Source: Siphonodentalium dalli (Eukaryota; Mollusca; Scaphopoda; Gadilida; Siphonodentaliidae). Taken from it: a stretch of DNA of 64,000 nucleotides. Of the stretch, positions 11,360-23,476 are shown in pieces; the stretch's first letter is position 1, and every line of letters begins with the position of its first letter. Under the pieces are notes generated by a model. That model searched no databases. It was not told the DNA's origin and saw nothing but the letters and a program-made list of their open reading frames with translations. The position numbers and the translations under genes were made by a program. Location of the stretch: contig CP136068.1 in the NCBI GenBank assembly GCA_032622095.1, positions 15,543,729 through 15,607,728 on the forward strand, in the 5' to 3' direction.

Positions 11360-12706
11360 ATGAAAATGACCACATTTTGGACAGATTTAAAGAAGAAACG
11401 CATGGATTCGCCTGTATATAGTAAAGAAAGTGATAAATCTGGTAATTTTCCATGGATGTCATGTACCATTAGGGGGTCAGGGGGTCTAAAGCCCCCCCTC
11501 CCCACAATTTTGAGGAGTGTTAGCCCCCCCCCCATATTGGGAAAATGTGTCATTTGACCCAATTAAGCTTTTCCGGCACCCAGTAGCCTTATCTGGGACC
11601 GTAGCCCCACCCCAAGTCGGGGGGGGTGATGGCATCACCACTAGAGTTACTGTCGTGCAAAACTGTCATGGCAGCTTTGTTAAACAGACAGTATGCCCTG
11701 CCATCTGGTAAAATTTCATGCCTGAGGCTGTGTCTGATGTTGTATCATAATGTTTCGATATTTAAATTGACTTATGGTTGCTTTACATTGCTATTAAAAA
11801 AACAACAAAAAATTATTTTCTGTTAATTTTGGTAAATATTTATTATAAATTGCCAATTCTGCACGAAAAGGGTTTAAAATTGGACAATATATCCCTCTCA
11901 AAATGTATATTAACATTTCCTCTTCAATTTAGTAATATTATGGTATATAAGGACATACTTCAGTTATACAAGATGCATTAGCTAGTAAAATTGAAAAAAA
12001 AGCTAAATTTTTTTGCTTTATTTTGAGGATTGACACTAATTTTCAGGATGCCTCATATTGGAAAAATAAACCACTACTGCTCGATATAATCCATTTTTGA
12101 TTTCAGTAAGGTCTATATTTTGATAAAATACTATAAGAAACGCTGTTATTCACACATATACATATATATAGGAATCAGGGAGCTAAATGTGTTCTAGAGT
12201 CGGGGAGCGAGTACACCGTGGAACCCTAAAGGTGAAGGTAACTGAAGAATGACCTTCACCTGATACATGCGACACGTTATTAAAGGATGACATCGCGTTT
12301 ATTTGATTTGTACATAATATCTAAATAATTTAAACTGGTGAATGAATGGGGGAACGGATTTTTGTGAGCGGGAAATGTATTTAACTAGCTGTTGTAGATT
12401 TGGGTTTTTCCAGATCAAATTTGGCTGTGAGATAGCCCTGTCGTACACTTGGGGATTTATTTTAAAAAGTAAACACATGACCTATGATTTTTCTTGCATT
12501 TTCGTGATCAACTGGTGTCAATCTAGCTGGGTAAACATCACTGGTATGGCCTGCAGGCTTCAATTCAGCGAATTTGGCCGAAACGTTAACACTGTCGCCT
12601 ATGGGAAACCATTTAGTTCCGTGATTCCTATAAGAAAAATTTGAATTTTACGAAATTTCACGTCTCACCATGATAAGTTGTTATTTCCATATTTTCTTAT
12701 TTTCAA
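11360..12706 (+). repeat. Monomer 11, long
   Basis: The second C tract ends CCCATATTGGG instead of CCCTATTGGG, a variant shared only with monomer 43. The G tract is short (8). Confidence 0.95.
12171..12628 (+). mobile_element. MITE-like copy, monomer 11, haplotype B
   Basis: Consensus haplotype B. Confidence 0.72.
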
Positions 12707-12818
12707 ATGAAAATGACCACATTTTGGACAGATTTAAAGAAGAAACGCATGGATTCGCCTGTATATAGTAAAGAAAGTGATAAATCTGGTAATTTTCCAT
12801 GGATGTCATGTACCATTA

Positions 12819-12994
12819 GGGGGTCAGGGGGTCTAAAGCCCCCCCTCCCCACAATTTTGAGGAGTGTTAGCCCCCCCCCCCTATTGGGAAAATGTGTCAT
12901 TTGACCCAATTAAGCTTTTCCGGCACCCAGTAGCCTTATCTGGGACCGTAGCCCCACCCCAAGTCGGGGGGGGGGGGGGGGTGATGGCATCACC
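12819..12994 (+). repeat. G/C homopolymer domain (reference, monomer 12)
   Basis: Order on the + strand: GGGGGTCAGGGGG (12819-12831), first C tract CCCCCCCTCCCC (12839-12850), second C tract of 11 (12871-12881), CCCCACCCC (12952-12960), G tract of 16 (12966-12981), palindrome (12980-12994). Every complete monomer except hybrid 3 has the full domain. Across units the first C tract spans 5-12, the second 8-15 and uninterrupted G tracts 8-16. The minus strand has G runs able to form a quadruplex with long loops, and CCCCACCCC can pair with the G tract across AAGTC. Confidence 0.85.
12980..12994. repeat. Short palindrome GGTGATGGCATCACC (reference, monomer 12)
   Basis: Perfect 7-bp arms around a single central G, directly at the end of the G tract in nearly all monomers. 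Monomers 51 and 55 have CATCGCC in the right arm. Function unknown. Confidence 0.8.
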
Positions 12995-13525
12995 ACTAGA
13001 GTTACTGTCGTGCAAAACTGTCATGGCAGCTTTGTTAAACAGACAGTATGCCCTGCCATCTGGTAAAATTTCATGCCTGAGGCTGTGTCTGATGTTGTAT
13101 CATAATGTTTCGATATTTAAATTGACTTATGGTTGCTTTACATTGCTATTAAAAAAACAACAAAAAATTATTTTCTGTTAATTTTGGTAAATATTTATTA
13201 TAAATTGCCAATTCTGCACGAAAAGGGTTTAAAATTGGACAATATATCCCTCTCAAAATGTATATTAACATTTCCTCTTCAATTTAGTAATATTATGGTA
13301 TATAAGGACATACTTCAGTTATACAAGATGCATTAGCTAGTAAAATTGAAAAAAAAGCTAAATTTTTTTGCTTTATTTTGAGGATTGACACTAATTTTCA
13401 GGATGCCTCATATTGGAAAAATAAACCACTACTGCTCGATATAATCCATTTTTGATTTCAGTAAGGTCTATATTTTGATAAAATACTATAAGAAACGCTG
13501 TTATTCACACATATACATATATATA

Positions 13526-13983
13526 GGAATCAGGGAGCTAAATGTGTTCTAGAGTCGGGGAGCGAGTACACCGTGGAACCCTAAAGGTGAAGGTAACTGA
13601 AGAATGACCTTCACCTGATACATGCGACACGTTATTAAAGGATGACATCGCGTTTATTTGATTTGTACATAATATCTAAATAATTTAAACTGGTGAATGA
13701 ATGGGGGAACGGATTTTTGTGAGCGGGAAATGTATTTAACTAGCTGTTGTAGATTTGGGTTTTTCCAGATCAAATTTGGCTGTGAGATAGCCCTGTCGTA
13801 CACTTGGGGATTTATTTTAAAAAGTAAACACATGACCTATGATTTTTCTTGCATTTTCGTGATCAACTGGTGTCAATCTAGCTGGGTAAACATCACTGGT
13901 ATGGCCTGCAGGCTTCAATTCAGCGAATTTGGCCGAAACGTTAACACTGTCGCCTATGGGAAACCATTTAGTTCCGTGATTCC
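13526..13983 (+). mobile_element. MITE-like copy, monomer 12, haplotype B
   Basis: Consensus haplotype B. Confidence 0.72.
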
Positions 13984-14061
13984 TATAAGAAAAATTTGAA
14001 TTTTACGAAATTTCACGTCTCACCATGATAAGTTGTTATTTCCATATTTTCTTATTTTCAA

Positions 14062-15407
14062 ATGAAAATGACCACATTTTGGACAGATTTAAAGAAGAAA
14101 CGCATGGATTCGCCTGTATATAGTAAAGAAAGTGATAAATCTGGTAATTTTCCATGGATGTCATGTACCATTAGGGGGTCAGGGGGTCTAAAGCCCCCCC
14201 TCCCCACAATTTTGAGGAGTGTTAGCCCCCCCCTATTGGGAAAATGTGTCATTTGACCCAATTAAGCTTTTCCGGCACCCAGTAGCCTTATCTGGGACCG
14301 TAGCCCCACCCCAAGTCGGGGGGGGGGTGATGGCATCACCACTAGAGTTACTGTCGTGCAAAACTGTCATGGCAGCTTTGTTAAACAGACAGTATGCCCT
14401 GCCATCTGGTAAAATTTCATGCCTGAGGCTGTGTCTGATGTTGTATCATAATGTTTCGATATTTAAATTGACTTATGGTTGCTTTACATTGCTATTAAAA
14501 AAACAACAAAAAATTATTTTCTGTTAATTTTGGTAAATATTTATTATAAATTGCCAATTCTGCACGAAAAGGGTTTAAAATTGGACAATATATCCCTCTC
14601 AAAATGTATATTAACATTTCCTCTTCAATTTAGTAATATTATGGTATATAAGGACATACTTCAGTTATACAAGATGCATTAGCTAGTAAAATTGAAAAAA
14701 AAGCTAAATTTTTTTGCTTTATTTTGAGGATTGACACTAATTTTCAGGATGCCTCATATTGGAAAAATAAACCACTACTGCTCGATATAATCCATTTTTG
14801 ATTTCAGTAAGGTCTATATTTTGATAAAATACTATAAGAAACGCTGTTATTCACACATATACATATATATAGGAATCAGGGAGCTAAATGTGTTCTAGAG
14901 TCGGGGAGCGAGTACACCGTGGAACCCTAAAGGTGAAGGTAACTGAAGAATGACCTTCACCTGATACATGCGACACGTTATTAAAGGATGACATCGCGTT
15001 TATTTGATTTGTACATAATATCTAAATAATTTAAACTGGTGAATGAATGGGGGAACGGATTTTTGTGAGCGGGAAATGTATTTAACTAGCTGTTGTAGAT
15101 TTGGGTTTTTCCAGATCAAATTTGGCTGTGAGATAGCCCTGTCGTACACTTGGGGATTTATTTTAAAAAGTAAACACATGACCTATGATTTTTCTTGCAT
15201 TTTCGTGATCAACTGGTGTCAATCTAGCTGGGTAAACATCACTGGTATGGCCTGCAGGCTTCAATTCAGCGAATTTGGCCGAAACGTTAACACTGTCGCC
15301 TATGGGAAACCATTTAGTTCCGTGATTGCTATAAGAAAAATTTGAATTTTACGAAATTTCACGTCTCACCATGATAAGTTGTTATTTCCATATTTTCTTA
15401 TTTTCAA
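14062..15407 (+). repeat. Monomer 13, long
   Basis: The right end of its element reads TGATTGC, a third allele at the position that otherwise separates the two main element haplotypes. Confidence 0.95.
14872..15329 (+). mobile_element. MITE-like copy, monomer 13, third allele
   Basis: GCAGG as in haplotype B, but the right end is TGATTGC, seen only here. Confidence 0.72.
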
Positions 15408-16760
15408 ATGAAAATGACCACATTTTGGACAGATTTAAAGAAGAAACGCATGGATTCGCCTGTATATAGTAAAGAAAGTGATAAATCTGGTAATTTTCCA
15501 TGGATGTCATGTACCATTAGGGGGTCAGGGGGTCTAAAGCCCCCCCTTCCCACAATTTTGAGGAGTGTTAGCCCCCCCCCCCCCTATTGGGAAAATGTGT
15601 CATTTGACCCAATTAAGCTTTTCCGGCACCCAGTAGCCTTATCTGGGACCGTAGCCCCACCCCAAGTCGGGGGGGGGTGGTGATGGCATCACCACTAGAG
15701 TTACTGTCGTGCAAAACTGTCATGGCAGCTTTGTTAAACAGACAGTATGCCCTGCCATCTGGTAAAATTTCATGCCTGAGGCTGTGTCTGATGTTGTATC
15801 ATAATGTTTCGATATTTAAATTGACTTATGGTTGCTTTACATTGCTATTAAAAAAACAACAAAAAATTATTTTCTGTTAATTTTGGTAAATATTTATTAT
15901 AAATTGCCAATTCTGCACGAAAAGGGTTTAAAATTGGACAATATATCCCTCTCAAAATGTATATTAACATTTCCTCTTCAATTTAGTAATATTATGGTAT
16001 ATAAGGACATACTTCAGTTATACAAGATGCATTAGCTAGTAAAATTGAAAAAAAAGCTAATTTTTTTTGCTTTATTTTGAGGATTGACACTAATTTTCAG
16101 GATGCCTCATATTGGAAAAATAAACCACTACTGCTCGATATAATCCATTTTTGATTTCAGTAAGGTCTATATTTTGATAAAATACTATAAGAAACGCTGT
16201 TATTCACACATATACATATATATAGGAATCAGGGAGCTCAATGTGTTCTAGAGTCGGGGAGCGAGTACACCGTGGAACCCTAAAGGTGAAGGTAACTGAA
16301 GAATGACCTTCACCTGATACATGCGACACGTTATTAAAGGATGACATCGCGTTTATTTGATTTGTACGTAATATCTAAATAATTTAAACTGGTGAATGAA
16401 TGGGGGAACGGATTTTTGTGAGCGGGAAATGTATTTAACTAGCTGTTGTAGATTTGGGTTTCTCCAGATCAAATTTGGCTGTGAGATAGCCCTGTCGTAC
16501 ACTTGGGGATTTATTTTAAAAAGTAAACACATGACCTATGATTTTTCTTGCATTTTCGTGATCAACTGGTGTCAATCTAGCTGGGTAAACATCACTGGTA
16601 TGGCCTGCGGGCTTCAATTCAGCGAATTTGGCCGAAACGTTAACACTGTCGCCTATGGGAAACCATTTAGTTCCGTGATTTCTATAAGAAAAATTTGAAT
16701 TTTACGAAATTTCACGTCTCACCATGATAAGTTGTTATTTCCATATTTTCTTATTTTCAA
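15408..16760 (+). repeat. Monomer 14, long
   Basis: The first C tract is altered (CCCCCCTTCCC). The G tract of 9 is followed by TGGTGATGG. Its element has GAGCTCAATG and TTTGTACGTAAT, both shared only with monomer 17, which identifies 14-15 and 17-18 as a local duplication. Confidence 0.95.
16225..16682 (+). mobile_element. MITE-like copy, monomer 14, haplotype A
   Basis: Has GAGCTCAATG and TTTGTACGTAAT, shared with monomer 17, and a private TTTCTCCAG near 16459. Confidence 0.72.
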
Positions 16761-17648
16761 ATGAAAATGACCACATTTTGGACAGATTTAAAGAAGAAAC
16801 GCATGGATTCGCCTGTATATAGTAAAGAAAGTGATAAATCTGGTAATTTTCCATGGATGTCATGTACCATTAGGGGGTCAGGGGGTCTAAAGCCCCCCCC
16901 TCCCCACAATTTTGAGGAGTGTTAGCCCCCCCCTATTGGTAAAATGTGTCATTTGACCCAATTAAGCTTTTCCGGCACCCAGTAGCCTTATCTGGGACCG
17001 TAGCCCCACCCCAAGTCGGGGGGGGGGGGGTGATGGCATCACCACTAGAGTTACTGTCGTGCAAAACTGTCATGGCAGCTTTGTTAAACAGACAGTATGC
17101 CCTGCCATCTGGTAAAATTTCATGCCTGAGGCTGTGTCTGATGTTGTATCATAATGTTTCGATATTTAAATTGACTTATGGTTGCTTTACATTGCTATTA
17201 AAAAAACAACAAAAAATTATTTTCTGTTAATTTTGGTAAATATTTATTATAAATTGCCAATTCTGCACGAAAAGGGTTTAAAATTGGACAATATATCCCT
17301 CTCAAAATGTATATTAACATTTCCTCTTCAATTTAGTAATATTATGGTATATAAGGACATACTTCAGTTATACAAGATGCATTAGCTAGTAAAATTGAAA
17401 AAAAAGCTAAATTTTTTTGCTTTATTTTGAGGATGGACACTAATTTTCAGGATGCCTCATATTGGAAAAATAAACCACTACTGCTCGATATAATCCATTT
17501 TTGATTTCAGTAAGGTCTATATTTTGATAAAATACTATAAGAAACGCTGTTATTCACACATATACATATATATAAGAAAAATTTGAATTTTACGAAATTT
17601 CACGTCTCACCATGATAAGTTGTTATTTCCATATTTTCTTATTTTCAA
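16761..17648 (+). repeat. Monomer 15, short
   Basis: Has TATTGGTAAAATG near 16935 (shared only with monomer 18) and GAGGATGGACAC near 17430 (shared with monomers 18 and 21). Confidence 0.95.
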
Positions 17649-18996
17649 ATGAAAATGACCACATTTTGGACAGATTTAAAGAAGAAACGCATGGATTCGC
17701 CTGTATATAGTAAAGAAAGTGATAAATCTGGTAATTTTCTATGGATGTCATGTACCATTAGGGGGTCAGGGGGTCTAAAGCCCCCCCTCCCCACAATTTT
17801 GAGGAGTGTTAGCCCCCCCCCTATTGGGAAAATGTGTCATTTGACCCAATTAAGCTTTTCCGGCACCCAGTAGCCTTATCTGGGACCGTAGCCCCACCCC
17901 AAGTCGCGGGGGGGGGTGATGGCATCACCACTAGAGTTACTGTCGTGCAAAACTGTCATGGCAGCTTTGTTAAACAGACAGTATGCCCTGCCATCTGGTA
18001 AAATTTCATGCCTGAGGCTGTGTCTGATGTTGTATCATAATGTTTCGATATTTAAATTGACTTATGGTTGCTTTACATTGCTATTAAAAAAACAACAAAA
18101 AATTATTTTCTGTTAATTTTGGTAAATATTTATTATAAATTGCCAATTCTGCACGAAAAGGGTTTAAAATTGGACAATATATCCCTCTCAAAATGTATAT
18201 TAACATTTCCTCTTCAATTTAGTAATATTATGGTATATAAGGACATACTTCAGTTATACAAGATGCATTAGCTAGTAAAATTGAAAAAAAAGCTAAATTT
18301 TTTTGCTTTATTTTGAGGATTGACACTAATTTTCAGGATGCCTCATATTGGAAAAATAAACCACTAATGCTCGATATAATCCATTTTTGATTTCAGTAAG
18401 GTCTATATTTTGATAAAATACTATAAGAAACGCTGTTATTCACACATATACATATATACAGGAATCAGGGAGCTAAATGTGTTCTAGAGTCGGGGAGCGA
18501 GTACACCGTGGAACCCTAAAGGTGAAGGTAACTGAAGAATGACCTTCACCTGATACATGCGACACGTTATTAAAGGATGACATCGCGTTTATTTGATTTG
18601 TACATAATATCTAAATAATTTAAACTGGTGAATGAATGGGGGAACGGATTTTTGTGAGCGGGAAATGTATTTAACTAGCTGTTGTAGATTTGGGTTTTTC
18701 CAGATCAAATTTGGCTGTGAGATAGCCCTGTCGTACACTTGGGGATTTATTTTAAAAAGTAAACACATGACCTATGATTTTTCTTGCATTTTCGTGATCA
18801 ACTGGTGTCAATCTAGCTGGGTAAACATCACTGGTATGGCCTGCAGGCTTCAATTCAGCGAATTTGGACGAAACGTTAACACTGTCGCCTATGGGAAACC
18901 ATTTAGTTCCGTGATTCCTATAAGAAAAATTTGAATTTTACGAAATTTCACGTCTCACCATGATAAGTTGTTATTTCCATATTTTCTTATTTTCAA
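17649..18996 (+). repeat. Monomer 16, long
   Basis: Private changes are TTTCTATGG (CCATGG lost), CCACTAATGCTCG near 18362, TATACA in place of TATATA directly left of the element, and GGACGAAAC inside the element. The G tract begins GC then 9 G, as in monomer 1. Confidence 0.95.
18461..18918 (+). mobile_element. MITE-like copy, monomer 16, haplotype B
   Basis: The left flank is TACA rather than TATA. Private GGACGAAAC. Confidence 0.72.
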
Positions 18997-20355
18997 ATGA
19001 AAATGACCACATTTTGGACAGATTTAAAGAAGAAACGCATGGATTCGCCTGTATATAGTAAAGAAAGTGATAAATCTGGTAATTTTCCATGGATGTCATG
19101 TACCATTAGGGGGTCAGGGGGTCTAAAGCCCCCCCTCCCCACAATTTGAGGAGTGTTAGCCCCCCCCCCTATTTGGAAAATGTGTCATTTGACCCAATTA
19201 AGCTTTTCCGGCACCCAGTAGCCTTATCTGGGACCGTAGCCCCACCCCAAGTCGGGGCGGGGGGGGGGGGGGTGGTGATGGCATCACCACTAGAGTTACT
19301 GTCGTGCAAAACTGTCATGGCAGCTTTGTTAAACAGACAGTATGCCCTGCCATCTGGTAAAATTTCATGCCTGAGGCTGTGTCTGATGTTGTATCATAAT
19401 GTTTCGATATTTAAATTGACTTATGGTTGCTTTACATTGCTATTAAAAAAACAACAAAAAATTATTTTCTGTTAATTTTGGTAAATATTTATTATAAATT
19501 GCCAATTCTGCACGAAAAGGGTTTAAAATTGGACAATATATCCCTCTCAAAATGTATATTAACATTTCCTCTTCAATTTAGTAATATTATGGTATATAAG
19601 GACATACTTCAGTTATACAAGATGCATTAGCTAGTAAAATTGAAAAAAAAGCTAAATTTTTTTGCTTTATTTTGAGGATTGACACTAATTTTCAGGATGC
19701 CTCATATTGGAAAAATAAACCACTACTGCTCGATATAATCCATTTTTGATTTCAGTAAGGTCTATATTTTGATAAAATACTATAAGAAACGCTGTTATTC
19801 ACACATATACATATATATAGGAATCAGGGAGCTCAATGTGTTCTAGAGTCGGGGAGCGAGTACACCGTGGAACCCTAAAGGTGAAGGTAACTGAAGAATG
19901 ACCTTCACCTGATACATGCGACACGTTATTAAAGGATGACATCGCGTTTATTTGATTTGTACGTAATATCTAAATAATTTAAACTGGTGAATGAATGGGG
20001 GAACGGATTTTTGTGAGCGGGAAATGTATTTAACTAGCTGTTGTAGATTTGGGTTTTTCCAGATCAAATTTGGCTGTGAGATAGCCCTGTCGTACACTTG
20101 GGGATTTATTTTAAAAAGTAAACACATGACCTATGATTTTTCTTGCATTTTCGTGATCAACTGGTGTCAATCTAGCTGGGTAAACATCACTGGTATGGCC
20201 TGCGGGCTTCAATTCAGCGAATTTGGCCGAAACGTTAACACTGTCGCCTATGGGAAACCATTTAGTTCCGTGATTTCTATAAGAAAAATTTGAATTTTAC
20301 GAAATTTCACGTCTCACCATGATAAGTTGTTATTTCCATATTTTCTTATTTTCAA
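18997..20355 (+). repeat. Monomer 17, long (longest, 1359 bp)
   Basis: The G tract is interrupted (4 G, C, 14 G) and followed by TGGTGATGG. Other changes are ACAATTTGAGG (one T fewer) and CTATTTGGAAAATG. The element shares its private variants with monomer 14. Confidence 0.95.
19820..20277 (+). mobile_element. MITE-like copy, monomer 17, haplotype A
   Basis: Same private markers as the copy in monomer 14 (GAGCTCAATG, TTTGTACGTAAT), without its TTTCTCCAG. Confidence 0.72.
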
Positions 20356-21238
20356 ATGAAAATGACCACATTTTGGACAGATTTAAAGAAGAAACGCATG
20401 GATTCGCCTGTATATAGTAAAGAAAGTGATAAATCTGGTAATTTTCCATGGATGTCATGTACCATTAGGGGGTCAGGGGGTCTAAAGCCCCCCCTCCCCA
20501 CAATTTTGAGGAGTGTTAGCCCCCCCCTATTGGTAAAATGTGTCATTTGACCCAATTAAGCTTTTCCGGCACCCAGTAGCCTTATCTGGGACCGTAGCCC
20601 CACCCCAAGTCGGGGGGGGTGATGGCATCACCACTAGAGTTACTGTCGTGCAAAACTGTCATGGCAGCTTTGTTAAACAGACAGTATGCCCTGCCATCTG
20701 GTAAAATTTCATGCCTGAGGCTGTGTCTGATGTTGTATCATAATGTTTCGATATTTAAATTGACTTATGGTTGCTTTACATTGCTATTAAAAAAACAACA
20801 AAAAATTATTTTCTGTTAATTTTGGTAAATATTTATTATAAATTGCCAATTCTGCACGAAAAGGGTTTAAAATTGGACAATATATCCCTCTCAAAATGTA
20901 TATTAACATTTCCTCTTCAATTTAGTAATATTATGGTATATAAGGACATACTTCAGTTATACAAGATGCATTAGCTAGTAAAATTGAAAAAAAAAGCTAA
21001 ATTTTTTTGCTTTATTTTGAGGATGGACACTAATTTTCAGGATGCCTCATATTGGAAAAATAAACCACTACTGCTCGATATAATCCATTTTTGATTTCAG
21101 TAAGGTCTATATTTTGATAAAATACTATAAGAAACGCTGTTATTCACACATATACATATATATAAGAAAAATTTGAATTTTACGAAATTTCACGTCTCAC
21201 CATGATAAGTTGTTATTTCCATATTTTCTTATTTTCAA
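20356..21238 (+). repeat. Monomer 18, short (shortest, 883 bp)
   Basis: Duplicate of monomer 15, sharing TATTGGTAAAATG and GAGGATGGACAC. The G tract is 8 and the A tract near 20990 is one base longer than usual. Confidence 0.95.
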
Positions 21239-22129
21239 ATGAAAATGACCACATTTTGGACAGATTTAAAGAAGAAACGCATGGATTCGCCTGTATATAG
21301 TAAAGAAAGTGATAAATCTTGTAATTTTCCATGGATGTCATGTACCATTAGGGGGTCAGGGGGTCTAAAGCCCCCCCCCCTCCCCACAATTTTGAGGAGT
21401 GTTAGCCCCCCCCCCTATTGGGAAAATGTGTCATTTGACCCAATTAAGCTTTTCCGGCACCCAGTAGCCTTATCTGGGACCGTAGCCCCACCCCAAGTCG
21501 GGGGGGGGGGGTGATGGCATCACCACTAGAGTTACTGTCGTGCAAAACTGTCATGGCAGCTTTGTTAAACAGACAGTATGCCCTGCCATCTGGTAAAATT
21601 TCATGCCTGAGGCTGTGTCTGATGTTGTATCATAATGTTTCGATATTTAAATTGACTTATGGTTGCTTTACATTGCTATTAAAAAAACAACAAAAAATTA
21701 TTTTCTGTTAATTTTGGTAAATATTTATTATAAATTGCCAATTCTGCACGAAAAGGGTTTAAAATTGGACAATATATCCCTCTCAAAATGTATATTAACA
21801 TTTCCTCTTCAATTTAGTAATATTATGGTATATAAGGACATACTTCAGTTATACAAGATGCATTAGCTAGTAAAATTGAAAAAAAAGCTAAATTTTTTTG
21901 CTTTATTTTGAGGATTGACACTAATTTTCAGGATGCCTCATATTGGAAAAATAAACCACTACTGCTCGATATAATCCATTTTTGATTTCAGTAAGGTCTA
22001 TATTTTGATAAAATACTATAAGAAACGCTGTTATTCACACATATACATATATATAAGAAAAATTTGAATTTTACGAAATTTCACGTCTCACAATGATAAG
22101 TTGTTATTTCCATATTTTCTTATTTTCAA
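21239..22129 (+). repeat. Monomer 19, short
   Basis: Private changes are AAATCTTGTAAT near 21316 and GTCTCACAATGAT near 22087. C tracts are 10 and 10, the G tract 12. Confidence 0.95.
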
Positions 22130-23476
22130 ATGAAAATGACCACATTTTGGACATATTTAAAGAAGAAACGCATGGATTCGCCTGTATATAGTAAAGAAAG
22201 TGATAAATCTGGTAATTTTCCATGGATGTCATGTACCATTAGGGGGTCAGGGGGTCTAAAGCCCCCCCTCCCCACAATTTTGAGGAGTGTTAGCCCCCCC
22301 CCTATTGGGAAAATGTGTCATTTGACCCAATTAAGCTTTTCCGGCACCCAGTAGCCTTATCTGGGACCGTAGCCCCACCCCAAGTCGGGGGGGGGGTGAT
22401 GGCATCACCACTAGAGTTACTGTCGTGCAAAACTGTCATGGCAGCTTTGTTAAACAGACAGTATGCCCTGCCATCTGGTAAAATTTCATGCCTGAGGCTG
22501 TGTCTGATGTTGTATCATAATGTTTCGATATTTAAATTGACTTATGGTTGCTTTACATTGCTATTAAAAAAACAACAAAAAATTATTTTCTGTTAATTTT
22601 GGTAAATATTTATTATAAATTGCCAATTCTGCACGAAAAGGGTTTAAAATTGGACAATATATCCCTCTCAAAATGTATATTAACATTTCCTCTTCAATTT
22701 AGTAATATTATGGTATATAAGGACATACTTCAGTTATACAAGATGCATTAGCTAGTAAAATTGAAAAAAAAGCTAAATTTTTTTGCTTTATTTTGAGGAT
22801 TGACACTAATTTTCAGGATGCCTCATATTGGAAAAATAAACCACTACTGCTCGATATAATCCATTTTTGATTTCAGTAAGGTCTATATTTTGATAAAATA
22901 CTATAAGAAACGCTGTTATTCACACATATACATATATATAGGAATCAGGGAGCTAAATGTGTTCTAGAGTCGGGGAGCGAGTACACCGTGGAACCCTAAA
23001 GGTGAAGGTAACTGAAGAATGACCTTCACCTGATACATGCGACACGTTATTAAAGGATGACATCGCGTTTATTTGATTTGTACATAATATCTAAATAATT
23101 AAAACTGGTGAATGAATGGGGGAACGGATTTTTGTGAGCGGGAAATGTATTTAACTAGCTGTTGCAGATTTGGGTTTTTCCAGATCAAATTTGGCTGTGA
23201 GATAGCCCTGTCGTACACTTGGGGATTTATTTTAAGAAGTAAACACATGACCTATGATTTTTCTTGCATTTTCGTGATCAACTGGTGTCAATCTAGCTGG
23301 GTAAACATCACTGGTATGGCCTGCGGGCTTCAATTTAGCGAATTTGGCCGAAACGTTAACACTGTCGCCTATGGGAAACCATTTAGTTCCGTGATTTCTA
23401 TAAGAAAAATTTGAATTTTACGAAATTTCACGTCTCACCATGATAAGTTGTTATTTCCATATTTTCTTATTTTCAA
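22130..23476 (+). repeat. Monomer 20, long
   Basis: Has GGACATATTTAAAG near 22150. Its element carries AATTAAAACTGG, GTTGCAGA, TTTTAAGAAG and CAATTTAGCG; this four-marker set recurs complete only in monomer 23, 3131 bp away. Confidence 0.95.
22941..23398 (+). mobile_element. MITE-like copy, monomer 20, haplotype A
   Basis: Four-marker lineage: AATTAAAACTGG, GTTGCAGA, TTTTAAGAAG, CAATTTAGCG. Confidence 0.72.

Larger units (their letters stand above)
12707..14061 (+). repeat. Monomer 12, long (reference for G/C domain)
   Basis: Close to consensus throughout. C tracts are 7 (then T and CCCC) and 11, and the G tract is 16, equal to the longest in the window. The element is at 13526-13983. Confidence 0.95.
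15408..17648 (+). repeat. Local two-monomer duplication, copy 1 (monomers 14-15)
   Basis: 2241 bp. GAGCTCAATG, TTTGTACGTAAT, TATTGGTAAAATG and GAGGATGGACAC occur in this order, as in 18997-21238. Confidence 0.85.
18997..21238 (+). repeat. Local two-monomer duplication, copy 2 (monomers 17-18)
   Basis: 2242 bp with the same four markers as copy 1. One long monomer (16) lies between the copies. Confidence 0.85.
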
